Shown here: one piece after another, positions 44,732-56,799 of the stretch
How the letters are laid out: each line of letters opens with the position of its first letter
Numbering within the stretch: the stretch's first letter is position 1
Notes under the pieces: model-generated
The model's database searches: none
Told to the model about the DNA's origin: nothing
The model's input: the letters and a program-made list of their open reading frames with translations, nothing else
Program-made: the position numbers and the translations under genes
Source of the DNA: Hydrogenophaga crassostreae
GTDB taxonomy: Bacteria; Pseudomonadota; Gammaproteobacteria; Burkholderiales; Burkholderiaceae_C
Reading direction: 5' to 3'
DNA length: 64,000 bases
Assembly: GCF_001761385.1 (NCBI RefSeq)
Contig: NZ_CP017476.1
Location: 1,725,501-1,789,500, forward strand

Positions 44732-45675
44732 GGGCTGCTGGCCTGGGCCGACGTGTTGTCGGGGGATTTTTCGGCCACGCCCACGGTGCGGCGTCCTTCG
44801 ATGAGCTGGCGCGCCCGGTCGGCACCCAGGGCAAAGCGGTCTTCACGGGTTTTGAGCAGGCAGCCCAGCGTGGTGAGCAGCACCGTCATGTCTTCGGGCA
44901 AGAGGTTGTGGTTCATTCGATGCAGCGCGGACACCCAGTCGAGCGTTTCGGCGATGCCCGGAATTTTGATCAGGTCTTCCTTGCGCAGGCGTTGCACAAA
45001 CTGCACGGCTTCTTCCACCAGTTGCGTGTCGGCCTCGGGCAGGGCGCTTTTCACGATCGCCATCTCGCGTGCAAGTGAGGGGTAGTCCAGGTGGTGGTAC
45101 AGGCAACGGCGGCGCAAGGCGTCTGATAGTTCGCGTGTGCCGTTGCTGGTGAGAATCACGCGCGGAATGTGGCGCGCGCGGATGGTGCCGATTTCGGGCA
45201 CGGTGATCTGGTATTCCGCCAGCACCTCCAGCAGGAACGCCTCAAAAGCTTCGTCAGCGCGGTCGATCTCGTCGATCAGCAACACGCAAGGGCCATCCTG
45301 GCTGATGGCTTTGAGCAAGGGTCGCTCCAAAAGAAAATCGCGGCTGAAAACGTCGGACTCCTTCACGCCTTGGCCATCGCCTTCGTGCAGCCGAATGGCC
45401 ATGAGCTGGCGCCCATAGTTCCATTCATAGGCGGCCTGGGCCATGTCCAGGCCTTCGAAACACTGCAGCCGCACCAGCTGAGCGTCGAGCGACTGGGCCA
45501 GCGCGGTGGCCAGCGCGGTTTTGCCCACGCCGGCATCGCCTTCGATCAGGAGCGGGCGCTGCAGCTCGCCGGCCAGCCACACGGTCGTGGCCAGGTCGGC
45601 GTCGGCCAGGTAGCCCACCCGATGCAGGGATTCGCGCAAGGCGTGGTCTGCGGGAGCGGGGCGGGGGCTTGTCAT
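44728..45675 (-). CDS. coxD: MoxR-family AAA+ ATPase CoxD
   Basis: 315-aa AAA+ ATPase. Walker A is LLIEGDAGVGKTALATAL; Walker B is CVLLIDEIDRADEAFEAFLLEVL; sensor 1 lies in PRVILTSNGTRELSDALRRRCLYHHLDYP. In the cox system it acts as a chaperone for copper-site assembly. The ATG at 45675 starts two bases after the coxG stop; a TTG two codons earlier is possible. Confidence 0.93.
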   Translation of the reverse strand: MTSPRPAPADHALRESLHRVGYLADADLATTVWLAGELQRPLLIEGDAGVGKTALATALAQSLDAQLVRLQCFEGLDMAQAAYEWNYGRQLMAIRLHEGDGQGVKESDVFSRDFLLERPLLKAISQDGPCVLLIDEIDRADEAFEAFLLEVLAEYQITVPEIGTIRARHIPRVILTSNGTRELSDALRRRCLYHHLDYPSLAREMAIVKSALPEADTQLVEEAVQFVQRLRKEDLIKIPGIAETLDWVSALHRMNHNLLPEDMTVLLTTLGCLLKTREDRFALGADRARQLIEGRRTVGVAEKSPDNTSAQASSP

Positions 45676-45677
45676 GT

Positions 45678-46346
45678 TCAACTCTTTTTGCCGAACAGGC
45701 TGGCGAACCAGTTCTTGATCAACATCCAGGCGATGGCCAGGCCATTGATTTCTTTCGCGACTTTGGGTGGCGCAGCCGGTGGTGCAGACGCCTGCTGCGT
45801 TGGGGCTGCCGTTGTTGCGCTGGTTTCCAGGGGGGTTGCCGTAGCGGCATCGGTCGTGGCAGCAGGCGTCGCGCCCGCAGGGGCTGGCAGTGCATGGGCG
45901 GTCTGGCGGAAATTCTCGACGAATTGCTCCAGCAGCATGTCGGACACCTGCACCATCATGCGGCCGCCAAACTGGGCGAATTTGCCGTTCACGATGACCG
46001 CAGCATCGCCGTGCAGCACGCTGTGTTGCGGGTTGGCCGGGTCGGCTTCAATCTGGGCGTTCATGTCCATCGAGGCGGATGAACCGCCCTTGTCCGCGCC
46101 CTTGCCACGCAGCACCATCTTGCGATCGGCTTCGTCTTTTTCCAGCACGTCCACGGTGCCGCCGAATTGCGCCACCGCCGGGCCGACCTTGACCTTCACC
46201 CCACCTTTGTACGAGGTGTCTGACAGCTGCTCGGTGAGTGCGGCGCCAGGCATGCAGCCCGCAACGGTTTTCAGGTCACCCAGGATGGCCCAGGCCCGCG
46301 CCGGGTCCACATCCAGCGGGTAACGTTTGTCGATTTTGACTTCCAT
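45678..46346 (-). CDS. coxG: CoxG, SRPBCC-domain membrane-recruitment protein
   Basis: 222-aa protein: an N-terminal SRPBCC/CoxG domain (ARAWAILGDLKTVAGCMPGAALTEQ) and an Ala/Thr/Pro linker, then a C-terminal helix (AWMLIKNWFASLFGKKS) likely to bind the membrane. CoxG is described as anchoring CO dehydrogenase to the membrane, where it can reduce quinone. Here it sits before coxD rather than after coxF. AAAAGGT precedes the ATG. Confidence 0.92.
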   Translation of the reverse strand: MEVKIDKRYPLDVDPARAWAILGDLKTVAGCMPGAALTEQLSDTSYKGGVKVKVGPAVAQFGGTVDVLEKDEADRKMVLRGKGADKGGSSASMDMNAQIEADPANPQHSVLHGDAAVIVNGKFAQFGGRMMVQVSDMLLEQFVENFRQTAHALPAPAGATPAATTDAATATPLETSATTAAPTQQASAPPAAPPKVAKEINGLAIAWMLIKNWFASLFGKKS

Positions 46347-46412
46347 GTATGTACCTTTTTTGAAGCATGAATCAGCGAGTGGCCTCGCCGGCGTGCATGA
46401 GCGGTTTCCCAC

Positions 46413-46492
46413 CCAGGGCGCCGCGGGTCCGGCTTCGCCGGCCCGCCAGCGGCGTCCCCTTGAGGGGGTCGCGCGCAGCGCGGCAGGGGTGG
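46413..46492. repeat. 80-bp intergenic repeat, copy 1
   Basis: 75 of 80 positions match 62745-62824 without gaps. It contains three short hairpin-forming parts: CCGGCTTCGCCGG, CCCCTTGAGGGG and GCGCGCAGCGCG. It lies just beyond the coxL stop, between coxL and coxG. Probably a dispersed REP-like element that may shape the mRNA end. Confidence 0.8.
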
Positions 46493-46493
46493 G

Positions 46494-48905
<2,412 letters not shown>

Positions 48906-48930
48906 GTGGGGTTCTCCTAGGGTTGGGGCT

Positions 48931-49416
<486 letters not shown>

Positions 49417-49433
49417 GGGGTGTCTCCTGCGGG

Positions 49434-50296
49434 TTAAGAGCAAAGTGCCCATGCTTTGTTGAGGGCGCGTTTGACCATCTCGCCAGCCATGGCGGTTTTG
49501 TATTCGATGTCCCCCGAAGGTCTTCAGCAGGGTCGCAGGCAGCGGCGGCTGCGTCGGCCGCGGCCTGCACCGTGGCGGCATTGAACGGCTGGTTGAGCAG
49601 GGCGGCTTCGGCAGCTTCCACGCGCAGCGCGGACGGCGCCACGTTGGTCAGCGCGATGCGCACATGGCTCACGGCGTCGCCGCTCTTGCGCATCACCACG
49701 GCGCAGCCGGCCGTGGCCCAGTCGCCGGTCTTGCGCTTGAGCTTTTCGTAGGCCCAGCCCGTGCCCTGCACGAAAGCGGGGGCATGGATTTCGCACATGA
49801 CTTCGTCTTCCTGGAGCAAGGTCATATAGGTGCCGAGGAAGAAGCCATCGGCCGCCACGGTGCGGCGCCCTTTCGGGCCTTCCAAAACGAATGAAGCCTC
49901 TATGGCGATGGACAATGCCGGGTGATCGTTGCCCGGGTCGCCGTGGGCAATATCGCCACCAATGGTGCCGCGGTTGCGCACCTGGGGGTCGGCAATCATC
50001 TTGGCTGCCTCGGCCAGAAGCGGCAGCCTGGCCTGCACGATGGGTGAATTGATCAGTTCGCTTTCGGACGTCATGGCGCCGATCACGACGGTGCCGCCGT
50101 CTTCCCGGATGCCGCGCAGTTCGGGAATGCGGTTGATGTCTATCAGATGTTCGGGCTGGGCGAAACGCAGCTTCATCATGGGCAGCAAACTGTGGCCGCC
50201 GGCCAGCAGTTTCGCCTCCGACCCCAGCTTGCCCAGCAGGGCGACGGCCTCGCTCAGGGAGCGGGGAGAGTGGTACTCGAAACGCGGTGGAATCAT
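49434..50296 (-). CDS. coxM: CO dehydrogenase FAD subunit, frameshifted near its 3' end
   Basis: FAD-binding medium subunit accepting electrons from CoxS. KLLAGGHSLLPMMKLRFAQP and RNRGTIGGDIAHGDPGNDHP are the two FAD motifs. The frame is normal to about residue 260 (DPAEDLRG), then shifts at a run of five C at 49511-49515; a sixth would restore DIEYKTAMAGEMVKRALNKA and a TAA at 49434-49436, giving 287 aa. As written, the frame instead runs to 49289 with a foreign tail. Either a real mutation or a sequencing/assembly error. AGGAG precedes the ATG at 50296. Confidence 0.88.
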
Positions 50297-50324
50297 GTTT
50301 GGCTCCTATGATCTGGTTGTGGTC

Positions 50325-50340
50325 ATTGACTTTTGTCAAT
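50325..50340. promoter_or_regulatory. Palindrome and possible -35 element upstream of coxM
   Basis: ATTGAC and GTCAAT form perfect 6-bp arms around TTTT. On the minus strand it includes TTGACA, a consensus -35, but the -10 17 bases on (CCAGAT) is poor and would leave a very short leader. It may be an operator or part of the promoter. Confidence 0.3.
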
Positions 50341-50402
50341 TACAAACCAGTGTAGGCATGATCTGCTTTCCACCCTAATGTGCGGGTTTACCGATGAACT
50401 GG

Positions 50403-50453
50403 CGCCAAACGTGGCCTCCTGTGCACGAAACGGTGCTTGACCCGCACGAAACG
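50403..50453 (-). promoter_or_regulatory. RcoM operator: three direct repeats at 21-bp spacing upstream of coxM
   Basis: Read on the minus strand: CGTTTCGTG (50453-50445), CGTTTCGTG (50432-50424) and CGTTTGGCG (50411-50403). The centres are exactly 21 bp apart and each contains TTnnnG. This matches the triplet arrangement described for RcoM of Burkholderia xenovorans. The array ends about 107 bp before the coxM ATG, and rcoM lies directly on its other side. Confidence 0.8.
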
Positions 50454-50511
50454 CATTGATCAGCAGTCTTGGCGTTGGCAATGCGGGTATATCCCTAGCA
50501 GACTTTTTTGG

Positions 50512-51264
50512 TCAATGCCTGCTCAACAGGCCCAATGCCTTGCGCAGGCGCAGCACATCCCCTCGCGCGACAGGAACAGGCTCCTTGTTCTTGCCTTTGA
50601 GTACCACGTGTGTCTTGCTGCCTTCGCGGCCCAGCTCGGCCACGCCCTGCAGGTTGACGATAAAACACCGGTGAATCCGCATGAACTGCTCCGGATCCAG
50701 GCGCGATTCCAGGTCGCCAATGCTCAGATTGCAAAAATGAAATCCGTCGCGCGTGAGGATGCGGGTTGAGTGGGCCTGAGACTCAAGACACAACACATCC
50801 TGCGTGTCAACGAAAGCCACCTTGTGGTTGGCGACCATGGGAATGCGTGTCAATCGGACGCTGGTCGATGGGGGCTCGGAAGCGGCGACTTCCTGACTGA
50901 CCACCTGGGTCACGTCGTAGAAAACCAGCACAAAGCCGGTGGTTTTTCCCATGTGGTCAGCGAGACGGGTCACCTTGATCAGCAGCACTTGTTCAGGGAT
51001 GTTGATGATCATCGTCATGGGTACGGCGCTGACCATGGGACAGCTGGATGCCTGGTCGAGCAGAAAATCGACCTTGGGCTTTGAGCGCGCGGGGTGAAAC
51101 GAGCTGACCAGTTTGTCGAAAGGTTGTTTCTCACCCACGGGCAATACCTTTCGGGCAAAGTCATTCATCGCCAAGACGGTGCGCTTGGCGTCCAGGTGAA
51201 TCACACCGACCTCGAATTTCTCCAGCAAATACAGTGGCGATTTGTTCGCGACCTCGGCTTCCAT
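50512..51264 (-). CDS. rcoM: RcoM-type CO-sensing regulator (PAS heme domain plus LytTR)
   Basis: 250-aa one-component regulator. Residues 10-120 are a PAS domain with His57 (SSFHPARS), Cys75 (SSCPMV) and Met85 (MTMIINIP), which correspond by my alignment to heme ligands His74, Cys94 and Met104 of B. xenovorans RcoM. Residues about 138-245 are a LytTR DNA-binding domain (SIGDLESRLDPEQFMRIHRCFIVNL). AAGGAG lies 7 bases before the ATG at 51264. It is upstream of and in line with coxM, with a matching operator between. CO binding would switch on cox expression. Confidence 0.9.
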   Translation of the reverse strand: MEAEVANKSPLYLLEKFEVGVIHLDAKRTVLAMNDFARKVLPVGEKQPFDKLVSSFHPARSKPKVDFLLDQASSCPMVSAVPMTMIINIPEQVLLIKVTRLADHMGKTTGFVLVFYDVTQVVSQEVAASEPPSTSVRLTRIPMVANHKVAFVDTQDVLCLESQAHSTRILTRDGFHFCNLSIGDLESRLDPEQFMRIHRCFIVNLQGVAELGREGSKTHVVLKGKNKEPVPVARGDVLRLRKALGLLSRH

Positions 51265-51681
51265 CAACAGTCTCCTTGCCAGTCGGAATGGGCGCTGGTC
51301 TGCGCGAAGCGTAACGCAACTGGCACCGAATGCTCGCATTCAGCTGCCGCCACAGGCCGTCTGCTGGTACACCGGGCGAGACTTGGCAGAACACACGAAT
51401 GCAGGGGCACCGTGCTGTAGATTGCCTCAGGGTGGGTGTTTGAGGCCGTCGGTGTCTGCGGTACAAGCGATGGTCAGGAGTGGGCGCTGCCCTGCTGCCG
51501 CGAATGACCGCGGACGAGAAGTCCGCGGACACAATGCCCGTTTTGCAGCGGAGATCACGGACGCCTCCTGGTGGCCGATTCCGGCCGAAGGTGGGCTGCC
51601 CTTTTTCAGACCGGCATTCACCTTCTTCCAGCCGAAAGATTTTTCCTCGGCAAGAGCGCCGTTTCGCATCCCGGCGTTCAG
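51265..51681. other. 417-bp gap upstream of rcoM
   Basis: No gene supported. It holds the rcoM promoter region and the end of the radical SAM gene. A palindrome at 51508-51528 (CCGCGGAC/GTCCGCGG, 5-base loop) may be an operator or terminator stem; no T-run follows it on either strand. Confidence 0.4.
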
Positions 51682-53643
51682 TCAGGCGTGCTGAGCCAGC
51701 GCCTTGCCAAGCCGTCCGCGCTTGACCGTGGATCTTGGCACTTGCATGGGCATGTGCTCAAACCACCGCCGCACATCGTCTTCCACACACAGGCCATGCA
51801 TGTAGTTGTAGATGGCCTTTCGCAGGCCGGCGCCCAGGGCGTCGTGGTCGACGCCGGTGGGGTCGGTGAAGCCGATGTCGTTTTTGGCAAAAGTCACAGG
51901 CGGCAGCGGAATCAGCTCGATGCCGTAAGCGGCCGGGTCCATGCCCACGGGGGAGTGCACGGTGCAGCTGAAGCGGTGAAAGAAACCGCTCTGGATGCAA
52001 CCGTTTTCAAACAACTGGCGCACGTACTCCAGCGCGTCCACGGTGTCTTGCACGGTCTGTGTGGGAAAGCCGTACATCAGGTAAGCGTGCACCAGGATGC
52101 CGGCGTCCGAGAAACCTTTGGTGACCCGCGCCACCTGCTCCACGCTCACGCCTTTTTTCATCAGTGTCAGCAGCCGGTCGCTGGCCACTTCCAGGCCGCC
52201 GCTCATGGCAATGCAGCCGCTCTGGGCCAGCAACTCGGCCAGCTCGGGTGTGAAGGTCTTTTCAAACCGGATGTTGCCCCACCAGCTGATGTGGAGGTCG
52301 CGCCGGATGAGTTCTTGCGCCAGGGCCTTGAGGGCTTTGGGGGGCGCGGCTTCGTCCACGAAGTGAAAGCCGGTCTGGCCGGTTTCTTCGACGATCTGCT
52401 GGATGCGGTCGGCCAGCTTCACCGCAGTGGCGGTCTCGTACCGGCCGATGTAGTCCAGGCTCACATCGCAGAAGCTGCATTTTTTCCAGTAGCAGCCGTG
52501 GGCCACGGTGAGCTTGTTCCAGCGGCCGTCGCTCCACAGGCGGTGCATGGGGTTGAGCATGTCGAGCAGGCTCAGGTAGCTGTGCAGCGGCAAACCATCC
52601 CAGGTGGGGGTGCCCACGTCTTCAAAGGGGATGTCGGGCTCGGCGAGGTTGATGTATTGCACCTGGCCTTCGCTGTTGCGGATGAAGCAACGCTGCAGGC
52701 GCTGCGGGCCGCGTTGGCCATTCAGGTGTTCGATCAAAGAGAGCACCGGGCGCTCGCCGGAATCGAGCGTCACGAAATCGACGAAGTCAAACACGCGCGG
52801 GTCTTTGAGTTCGCGCAGCTCGGTGTTCACATAGCCACCGCCGAGCGCAATCTTGACCTTGGGGTGCGCCGCCTTGATGGCTTGCCCCATGCGCAGGGCG
52901 GCATAGACCGAGCCGGGGAAGGGCACCGACAGCAGCACCAGCGTAGGTTGGTGCCTGGCCACCTCGGCCAGCGTGAGCTCGGTCAGCAGGTCGTCGATCA
53001 GCGTGGTGGGCGCGGCGAGCGCGGTGGCGAGCGGGTCGAAGCTGGGCTGGCTGCTGGCGAGTGATTCGGCGTAGCGCACGAACTCGAAGCGCTCGTCGAC
53101 CGCATCGCGCAAAACATCGGCCAGGTCGTTGAGGAACAGCGTGGCGAGGTGGCGGGCTTTGTCTTGCACACCCAGGGCGCCGAAGGCCCAGGCCAGCGGG
53201 TCGCCGCCGCCTTCTTCGCCCAGTTCCACGTCGTCGTACACATCGAGCGCGGCAAAGCGCGGGCCTTCGGGCAGCAGGCCGCGCGCGGCGATGCGGTGGG
53301 CCAGCGTGGAGTCGCTGCCTTGCAGGAAGCGGATCACCGGGCCAATGGTGGCGCGGTAAGCGGCGAACTGGTCCATGAACGCATGCACGCTGCCCGAGCG
53401 GTCGGCCTCGGGCCGGGCTTTTGCACAGGCATGCACTTCGTCCAGCCCCTGGGGCGTGAACAACCGCAACACCAGCGCCAGCGCCAGATCGGCCTGCACG
53501 GCGTCGATTCCGCGCGAACGCAGGAAGCCGGTGAGGTAGGCGGTGGAGGGGTAGGGCGTGTTGAGCTGCGTCATCGGGGGGATGAGGCTCAGAACGCGGG
53601 TGGGGATCGGGTTCCCTGAGGGTTGTTGTTGAGTGTGCGGCAC
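51682..53643 (-). CDS. B12-binding radical SAM protein
   Basis: 653-aa enzyme. The N-terminal half resembles a cobalamin-binding region (RVLSLIPPMTQLNTPYPSTA, KVKIALGGGYVNTEL). The radical SAM domain has C384, C389 and C392 (CYWKKCSFCDVSL), a CX4CX2C spacing instead of the usual CX3CX2C. HFVDEAAPPKALKALAQEL and SGGLEVASDRLLTLMKKG follow the fold. Substrate unknown. I kept the upstream ATG at 53643 because VLSLIPP belongs to the domain. Divergent from the histidine kinase. Confidence 0.85.
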   Translation of the reverse strand: MPHTQQQPSGNPIPTRVLSLIPPMTQLNTPYPSTAYLTGFLRSRGIDAVQADLALALVLRLFTPQGLDEVHACAKARPEADRSGSVHAFMDQFAAYRATIGPVIRFLQGSDSTLAHRIAARGLLPEGPRFAALDVYDDVELGEEGGGDPLAWAFGALGVQDKARHLATLFLNDLADVLRDAVDERFEFVRYAESLASSQPSFDPLATALAAPTTLIDDLLTELTLAEVARHQPTLVLLSVPFPGSVYAALRMGQAIKAAHPKVKIALGGGYVNTELRELKDPRVFDFVDFVTLDSGERPVLSLIEHLNGQRGPQRLQRCFIRNSEGQVQYINLAEPDIPFEDVGTPTWDGLPLHSYLSLLDMLNPMHRLWSDGRWNKLTVAHGCYWKKCSFCDVSLDYIGRYETATAVKLADRIQQIVEETGQTGFHFVDEAAPPKALKALAQELIRRDLHISWWGNIRFEKTFTPELAELLAQSGCIAMSGGLEVASDRLLTLMKKGVSVEQVARVTKGFSDAGILVHAYLMYGFPTQTVQDTVDALEYVRQLFENGCIQSGFFHRFSCTVHSPVGMDPAAYGIELIPLPPVTFAKNDIGFTDPTGVDHDALGAGLRKAIYNYMHGLCVEDDVRRWFEHMPMQVPRSTVKRGRLGKALAQHA

Positions 53644-54100
53644 GAGCCGATCTTAGGGCACCTTGTGCGTTGGCGTGGCTGGGACAGGAATCGTTTGACT
53701 ACCCTCAGTGCGGAGCCTTTCGAACGGTACATATCCAACTCTATGTACTTGACCTGATGCAGGGTGCGCTTGCCCAGATTTGAGGTCTTTTTACCTATGC
53801 GTTGGTGTATGGGTTGTGCGATCGAATGCTTTAGAAGCAGGCATTGTGTGCGCTCGAAAAGCCGTGGCAAGCATGGGCCACGCGGTAAAGCTGATGTCCT
53901 CCATTTCACCGAGAATCTGCCGACAAAGTGAGATCATCGAGGCCCTGATTTCGCCACCTTTCTGACCGAGGCGGCTGGCCAGCCGACTGCTTTTGCTCGC
54001 AATGGACAGGCGAACCCAGTCTAGGCTCGATGGAGTCAGGAAAGCAAACGGGACTTTCGCCCCCCTCGCCATCAAAGAAGTCAGCCAATGGATGTTTTTA
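53644..54100. other. 457-bp divergent region between radical SAM and kinase genes
   Basis: AT-richer than its surroundings. It contains a perfect palindrome at 53727-53748 listed separately. No gene or terminator supported. Confidence 0.4.
53727..53748. promoter_or_regulatory. Palindrome upstream of the radical SAM gene
   Basis: GTACATA and TATGTAC are perfect 7-bp arms around 8 bases, about 85 bp upstream of the radical SAM start. Possible operator for an unknown regulator. Confidence 0.35.
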
Positions 54101-56743
54101 ATGAACAAATTTGATTCTTCTGCCCAGCTTCGTCTGCGGGTGGAGGCTGCGTTGAAAGCCATGGACGCAGAGACGCCAGAGGCAGGGAATGCCGTGTCGA
54201 TCAAGGCATTGCTAATTGATTTGGCTGTTCACCAGATCGAACTTGATCGGCAGAATCATGAACTGCTCCGATCACAAGAAGCTTTGACAGCCCGGCATGC
54301 CTTTTTGTATGACATGGCGCCCCTAGGCTATTGCACAGTCAATGCGGCAGGGCTTGTTCTGGAATGCAATGCCATGGCGGCCTCCATACTGGGACTGGAG
54401 CGCAGCTTGCTTCTCAATAGACCGTTTTCCCAGTTCATCGTCGGCGAAGACGAGGGTGCGTTCCTCCAATTGACTCAATCGGTGTTGCAGGAAGCTGGTG
54501 TTGAAAGCCCGCAGGTGGTTCATTCGGAGGCGACTGGTTGTGAGTTGAGAATGATGCACAAAAGCGGTTCGCCGTTTGTGGTGCAGTTGAGGATGGCGGT
54601 CGCTGTGGGTTCAAATAGCGAGTGGGCTTTGCAACTCACACTGATCCCAGCCGAAGCACCTGCGAACCCAGCCAGGATTGAGCTTGGCGATCTGGGTATC
54701 GCCTCGAGAAAGCCTGGCTACCGTTGGGATGCCGCCAGTCACGAACAGGTGGTGCATGAAGTTCCTGAGAGCGATGCGATGGTGCGCCGGGTGGTGGACG
54801 GGTTTGGGCCCAACGTGTTTGTTGGCTTGCTGACCCCCGATGGGCGGGTGCTCATGGTCAATCAATCTGCCATGGCGGTAGGGCATGTGCGCTGGAGTGA
54901 GGTGGCCAATCAGCCAATCGAACTGGCTCCCTGGTTCAGGCACTCCGAACTGACGAAACAGCAGATGCGGCAAGCGGTGAAACTTGCCTCCCAGGGCATA
55001 CCGAGCCGGTTTGACATGCAGATTTGCGGGGAGGACGAACGAACCCTCACCTGGGTCGACTTCTCTTTGCAACCCGTTCTGGATGGGTCGGGTCAGGTGA
55101 GCCATCTGGTGCCCAGTGCCTTGGTGGTCCAGGACCGCAGGCAGGCTGAGGAGAAACTGCTGGAAAGCGAAATGCGTTTGGCGGGCATTGTTGACATGGC
55201 GCTGGACGCCATCATCACCGTGGATGCCACGCAGAAAATTGTCGTTTTTAACCCGGCGGCCGAGGCGATCTTCCGATTGTCGCGGAGCGAGGCCTTGGGC
55301 CTGCCACTGGAGCGCTTCATTCCCGACCGGTTTCGCGTCGATCACCGCCGGCACATGGCCGGTTTTGCGGGTGACAAGGCCCGGGCAAAGCCCACGATGG
55401 GGGGCCGCCCGGTCATGGGCGTTCGGGCAGATGGCCAGGAGTTTCCCCTCGAGGCCTCGATCTCGCATGGCAAGGTGGGCGACGCACAGTTGTTCACGGT
55501 GGTCTTGCGCGACATCACCGAACGCCTCCGGACAGAGCAGGAAAAGTCAGCGATCGAAGAGCAGTTGCGCCAATCCCAAAAGATTGAAGCCATCGGTACG
55601 CTGGCGGGAGGCATCGCACACGATTTCAACAACGCGCTCGCTGTGATTCAGGGCAACACGCAACTCGCGCTGGAGGACGTTGGCGCCAATGAGCTGGCCC
55701 AACAAAGTCTGGCGGAGATTCAAAAGGCGAGCACCCGGGCGCGCAATCTGGTGCAGCAGATTCTGTCTTTCAGCCGCCGCCAGGCGACCCAGTATGTGCC
55801 GATCGATTTGGCACCGGTGGTTCGGGAGAGCGTTCGGCTGCTTTCGGCGGCGCTGCCAGCGCGCCTGTCGATTTTTGTGGACTGCGATCCCGATGTGCCG
55901 GCTGTGATGGCCGATGCCGGGCAGATCGAGCAGATCCTGATCAACCTGAGCACCAATGCGCTGCAGGCTATCGGTGAACAAAAAGGGCGCATTGAAATTC
56001 GCCTTGACTGCGTGGAGCTCGATGCCTCGTATGCCAAGCGCCATCCGTCTCTGCTGGCCCTGCACGCCAAGCGCCCTGGACGTACCGTTCGGCTCGCGGT
56101 GTCCGACACGGGACCTGGCATGGATGCCGCCACGAAAGATCGGATTTTCGAGCCTTTCTTCACCACCAAGCCTGTCGGCAGTGGCACGGGTTTGGGGCTT
56201 TCCGTGGTGCACGGCATCACTCAGTCGCACGGCGGCACCATCGAGGTTGCAAGCCAGCTCGGTCAGGGCACGGTGTTTACGCTTTACCTGCCAATGGCCC
56301 TGAAACAACCGGCGCAGGTGGAGGAGCAAGAGGAGGCGAAGGCACCTGTGTCAGCGGGAGGCGCCAACAAGAGGGTGCTCTATATCGATGACGAGGAATC
56401 CTTGGTGGTTCTGGCCAAGCGCTTGCTGGAGCCGCACGGTTATCGGGTCACCGGTTACTCCGACCCCCTTCAGGCCCTCGAGGTGCTTCGCGCTGATCCG
56501 CAGGCATTTGACGTGGTCATCACGGACTACAACATGCCAAGCATGTCTGGACTCGATGTGGCGCGCGAGGTGCGCGAGATCCGAAAGAACCTGCCGGTGG
56601 CGATCGCTTCAGGCTTCGCCGACGAGACTTTGCAGTTGCAGTACGCTGAGGCCGGAGTGCAGGAAATTGTTTCCAAGCTGGGCGCGATGGAGGGCCTCCG
56701 GGCGGTCATCGAACGGGCAGTGAAGGGCGGTCGGCCCCTCTGA
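54101..56743 (+). CDS. PAS-domain hybrid histidine kinase
   Basis: About 880 aa, cytoplasmic, no clear membrane segment. Order: a coiled-coil N terminus, PAS domains near 60-170, 220-350 and 365-480, HisKA with the phospho-accepting His in GGIAHDFNNALAVIQGN (about residue 506), HATPase_c (FEPFFTTKPVGSGTGLGLSVV) and a C-terminal receiver (VVITDYNMPSMSGLDVA, phospho-Asp near 808). A hybrid kinase of this form usually needs a separate response regulator, which is not visible here. The start is uncertain: ATG at 54101 or 54092, without a good Shine-Dalgarno. Confidence 0.88.
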   Translation: MNKFDSSAQLRLRVEAALKAMDAETPEAGNAVSIKALLIDLAVHQIELDRQNHELLRSQEALTARHAFLYDMAPLGYCTVNAAGLVLECNAMAASILGLERSLLLNRPFSQFIVGEDEGAFLQLTQSVLQEAGVESPQVVHSEATGCELRMMHKSGSPFVVQLRMAVAVGSNSEWALQLTLIPAEAPANPARIELGDLGIASRKPGYRWDAASHEQVVHEVPESDAMVRRVVDGFGPNVFVGLLTPDGRVLMVNQSAMAVGHVRWSEVANQPIELAPWFRHSELTKQQMRQAVKLASQGIPSRFDMQICGEDERTLTWVDFSLQPVLDGSGQVSHLVPSALVVQDRRQAEEKLLESEMRLAGIVDMALDAIITVDATQKIVVFNPAAEAIFRLSRSEALGLPLERFIPDRFRVDHRRHMAGFAGDKARAKPTMGGRPVMGVRADGQEFPLEASISHGKVGDAQLFTVVLRDITERLRTEQEKSAIEEQLRQSQKIEAIGTLAGGIAHDFNNALAVIQGNTQLALEDVGANELAQQSLAEIQKASTRARNLVQQILSFSRRQATQYVPIDLAPVVRESVRLLSAALPARLSIFVDCDPDVPAVMADAGQIEQILINLSTNALQAIGEQKGRIEIRLDCVELDASYAKRHPSLLALHAKRPGRTVRLAVSDTGPGMDAATKDRIFEPFFTTKPVGSGTGLGLSVVHGITQSHGGTIEVASQLGQGTVFTLYLPMALKQPAQVEEQEEAKAPVSAGGANKRVLYIDDEESLVVLAKRLLEPHGYRVTGYSDPLQALEVLRADPQAFDVVITDYNMPSMSGLDVAREVREIRKNLPVAIASGFADETLQLQYAEAGVQEIVSKLGAMEGLRAVIERAVKGGRPL

Positions 56744-56799
56744 GTGGGCTGGCAAGTTTGGCCGTTCAGGCACCCCGGTCGGGGTGTCGCGACGGCGCT

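Noticed and set aside
50325..50377. sigma-70 promoter for coxM (TTGACA or TAGGGT with TACACT)
   Set aside because: Two weak alternatives compete and neither has both boxes good; the real start site cannot be chosen by eye.
51508..51528. Intrinsic terminator after the radical SAM gene
   Set aside because: Perfect stem but no T-run on either strand, so only described as a palindrome.
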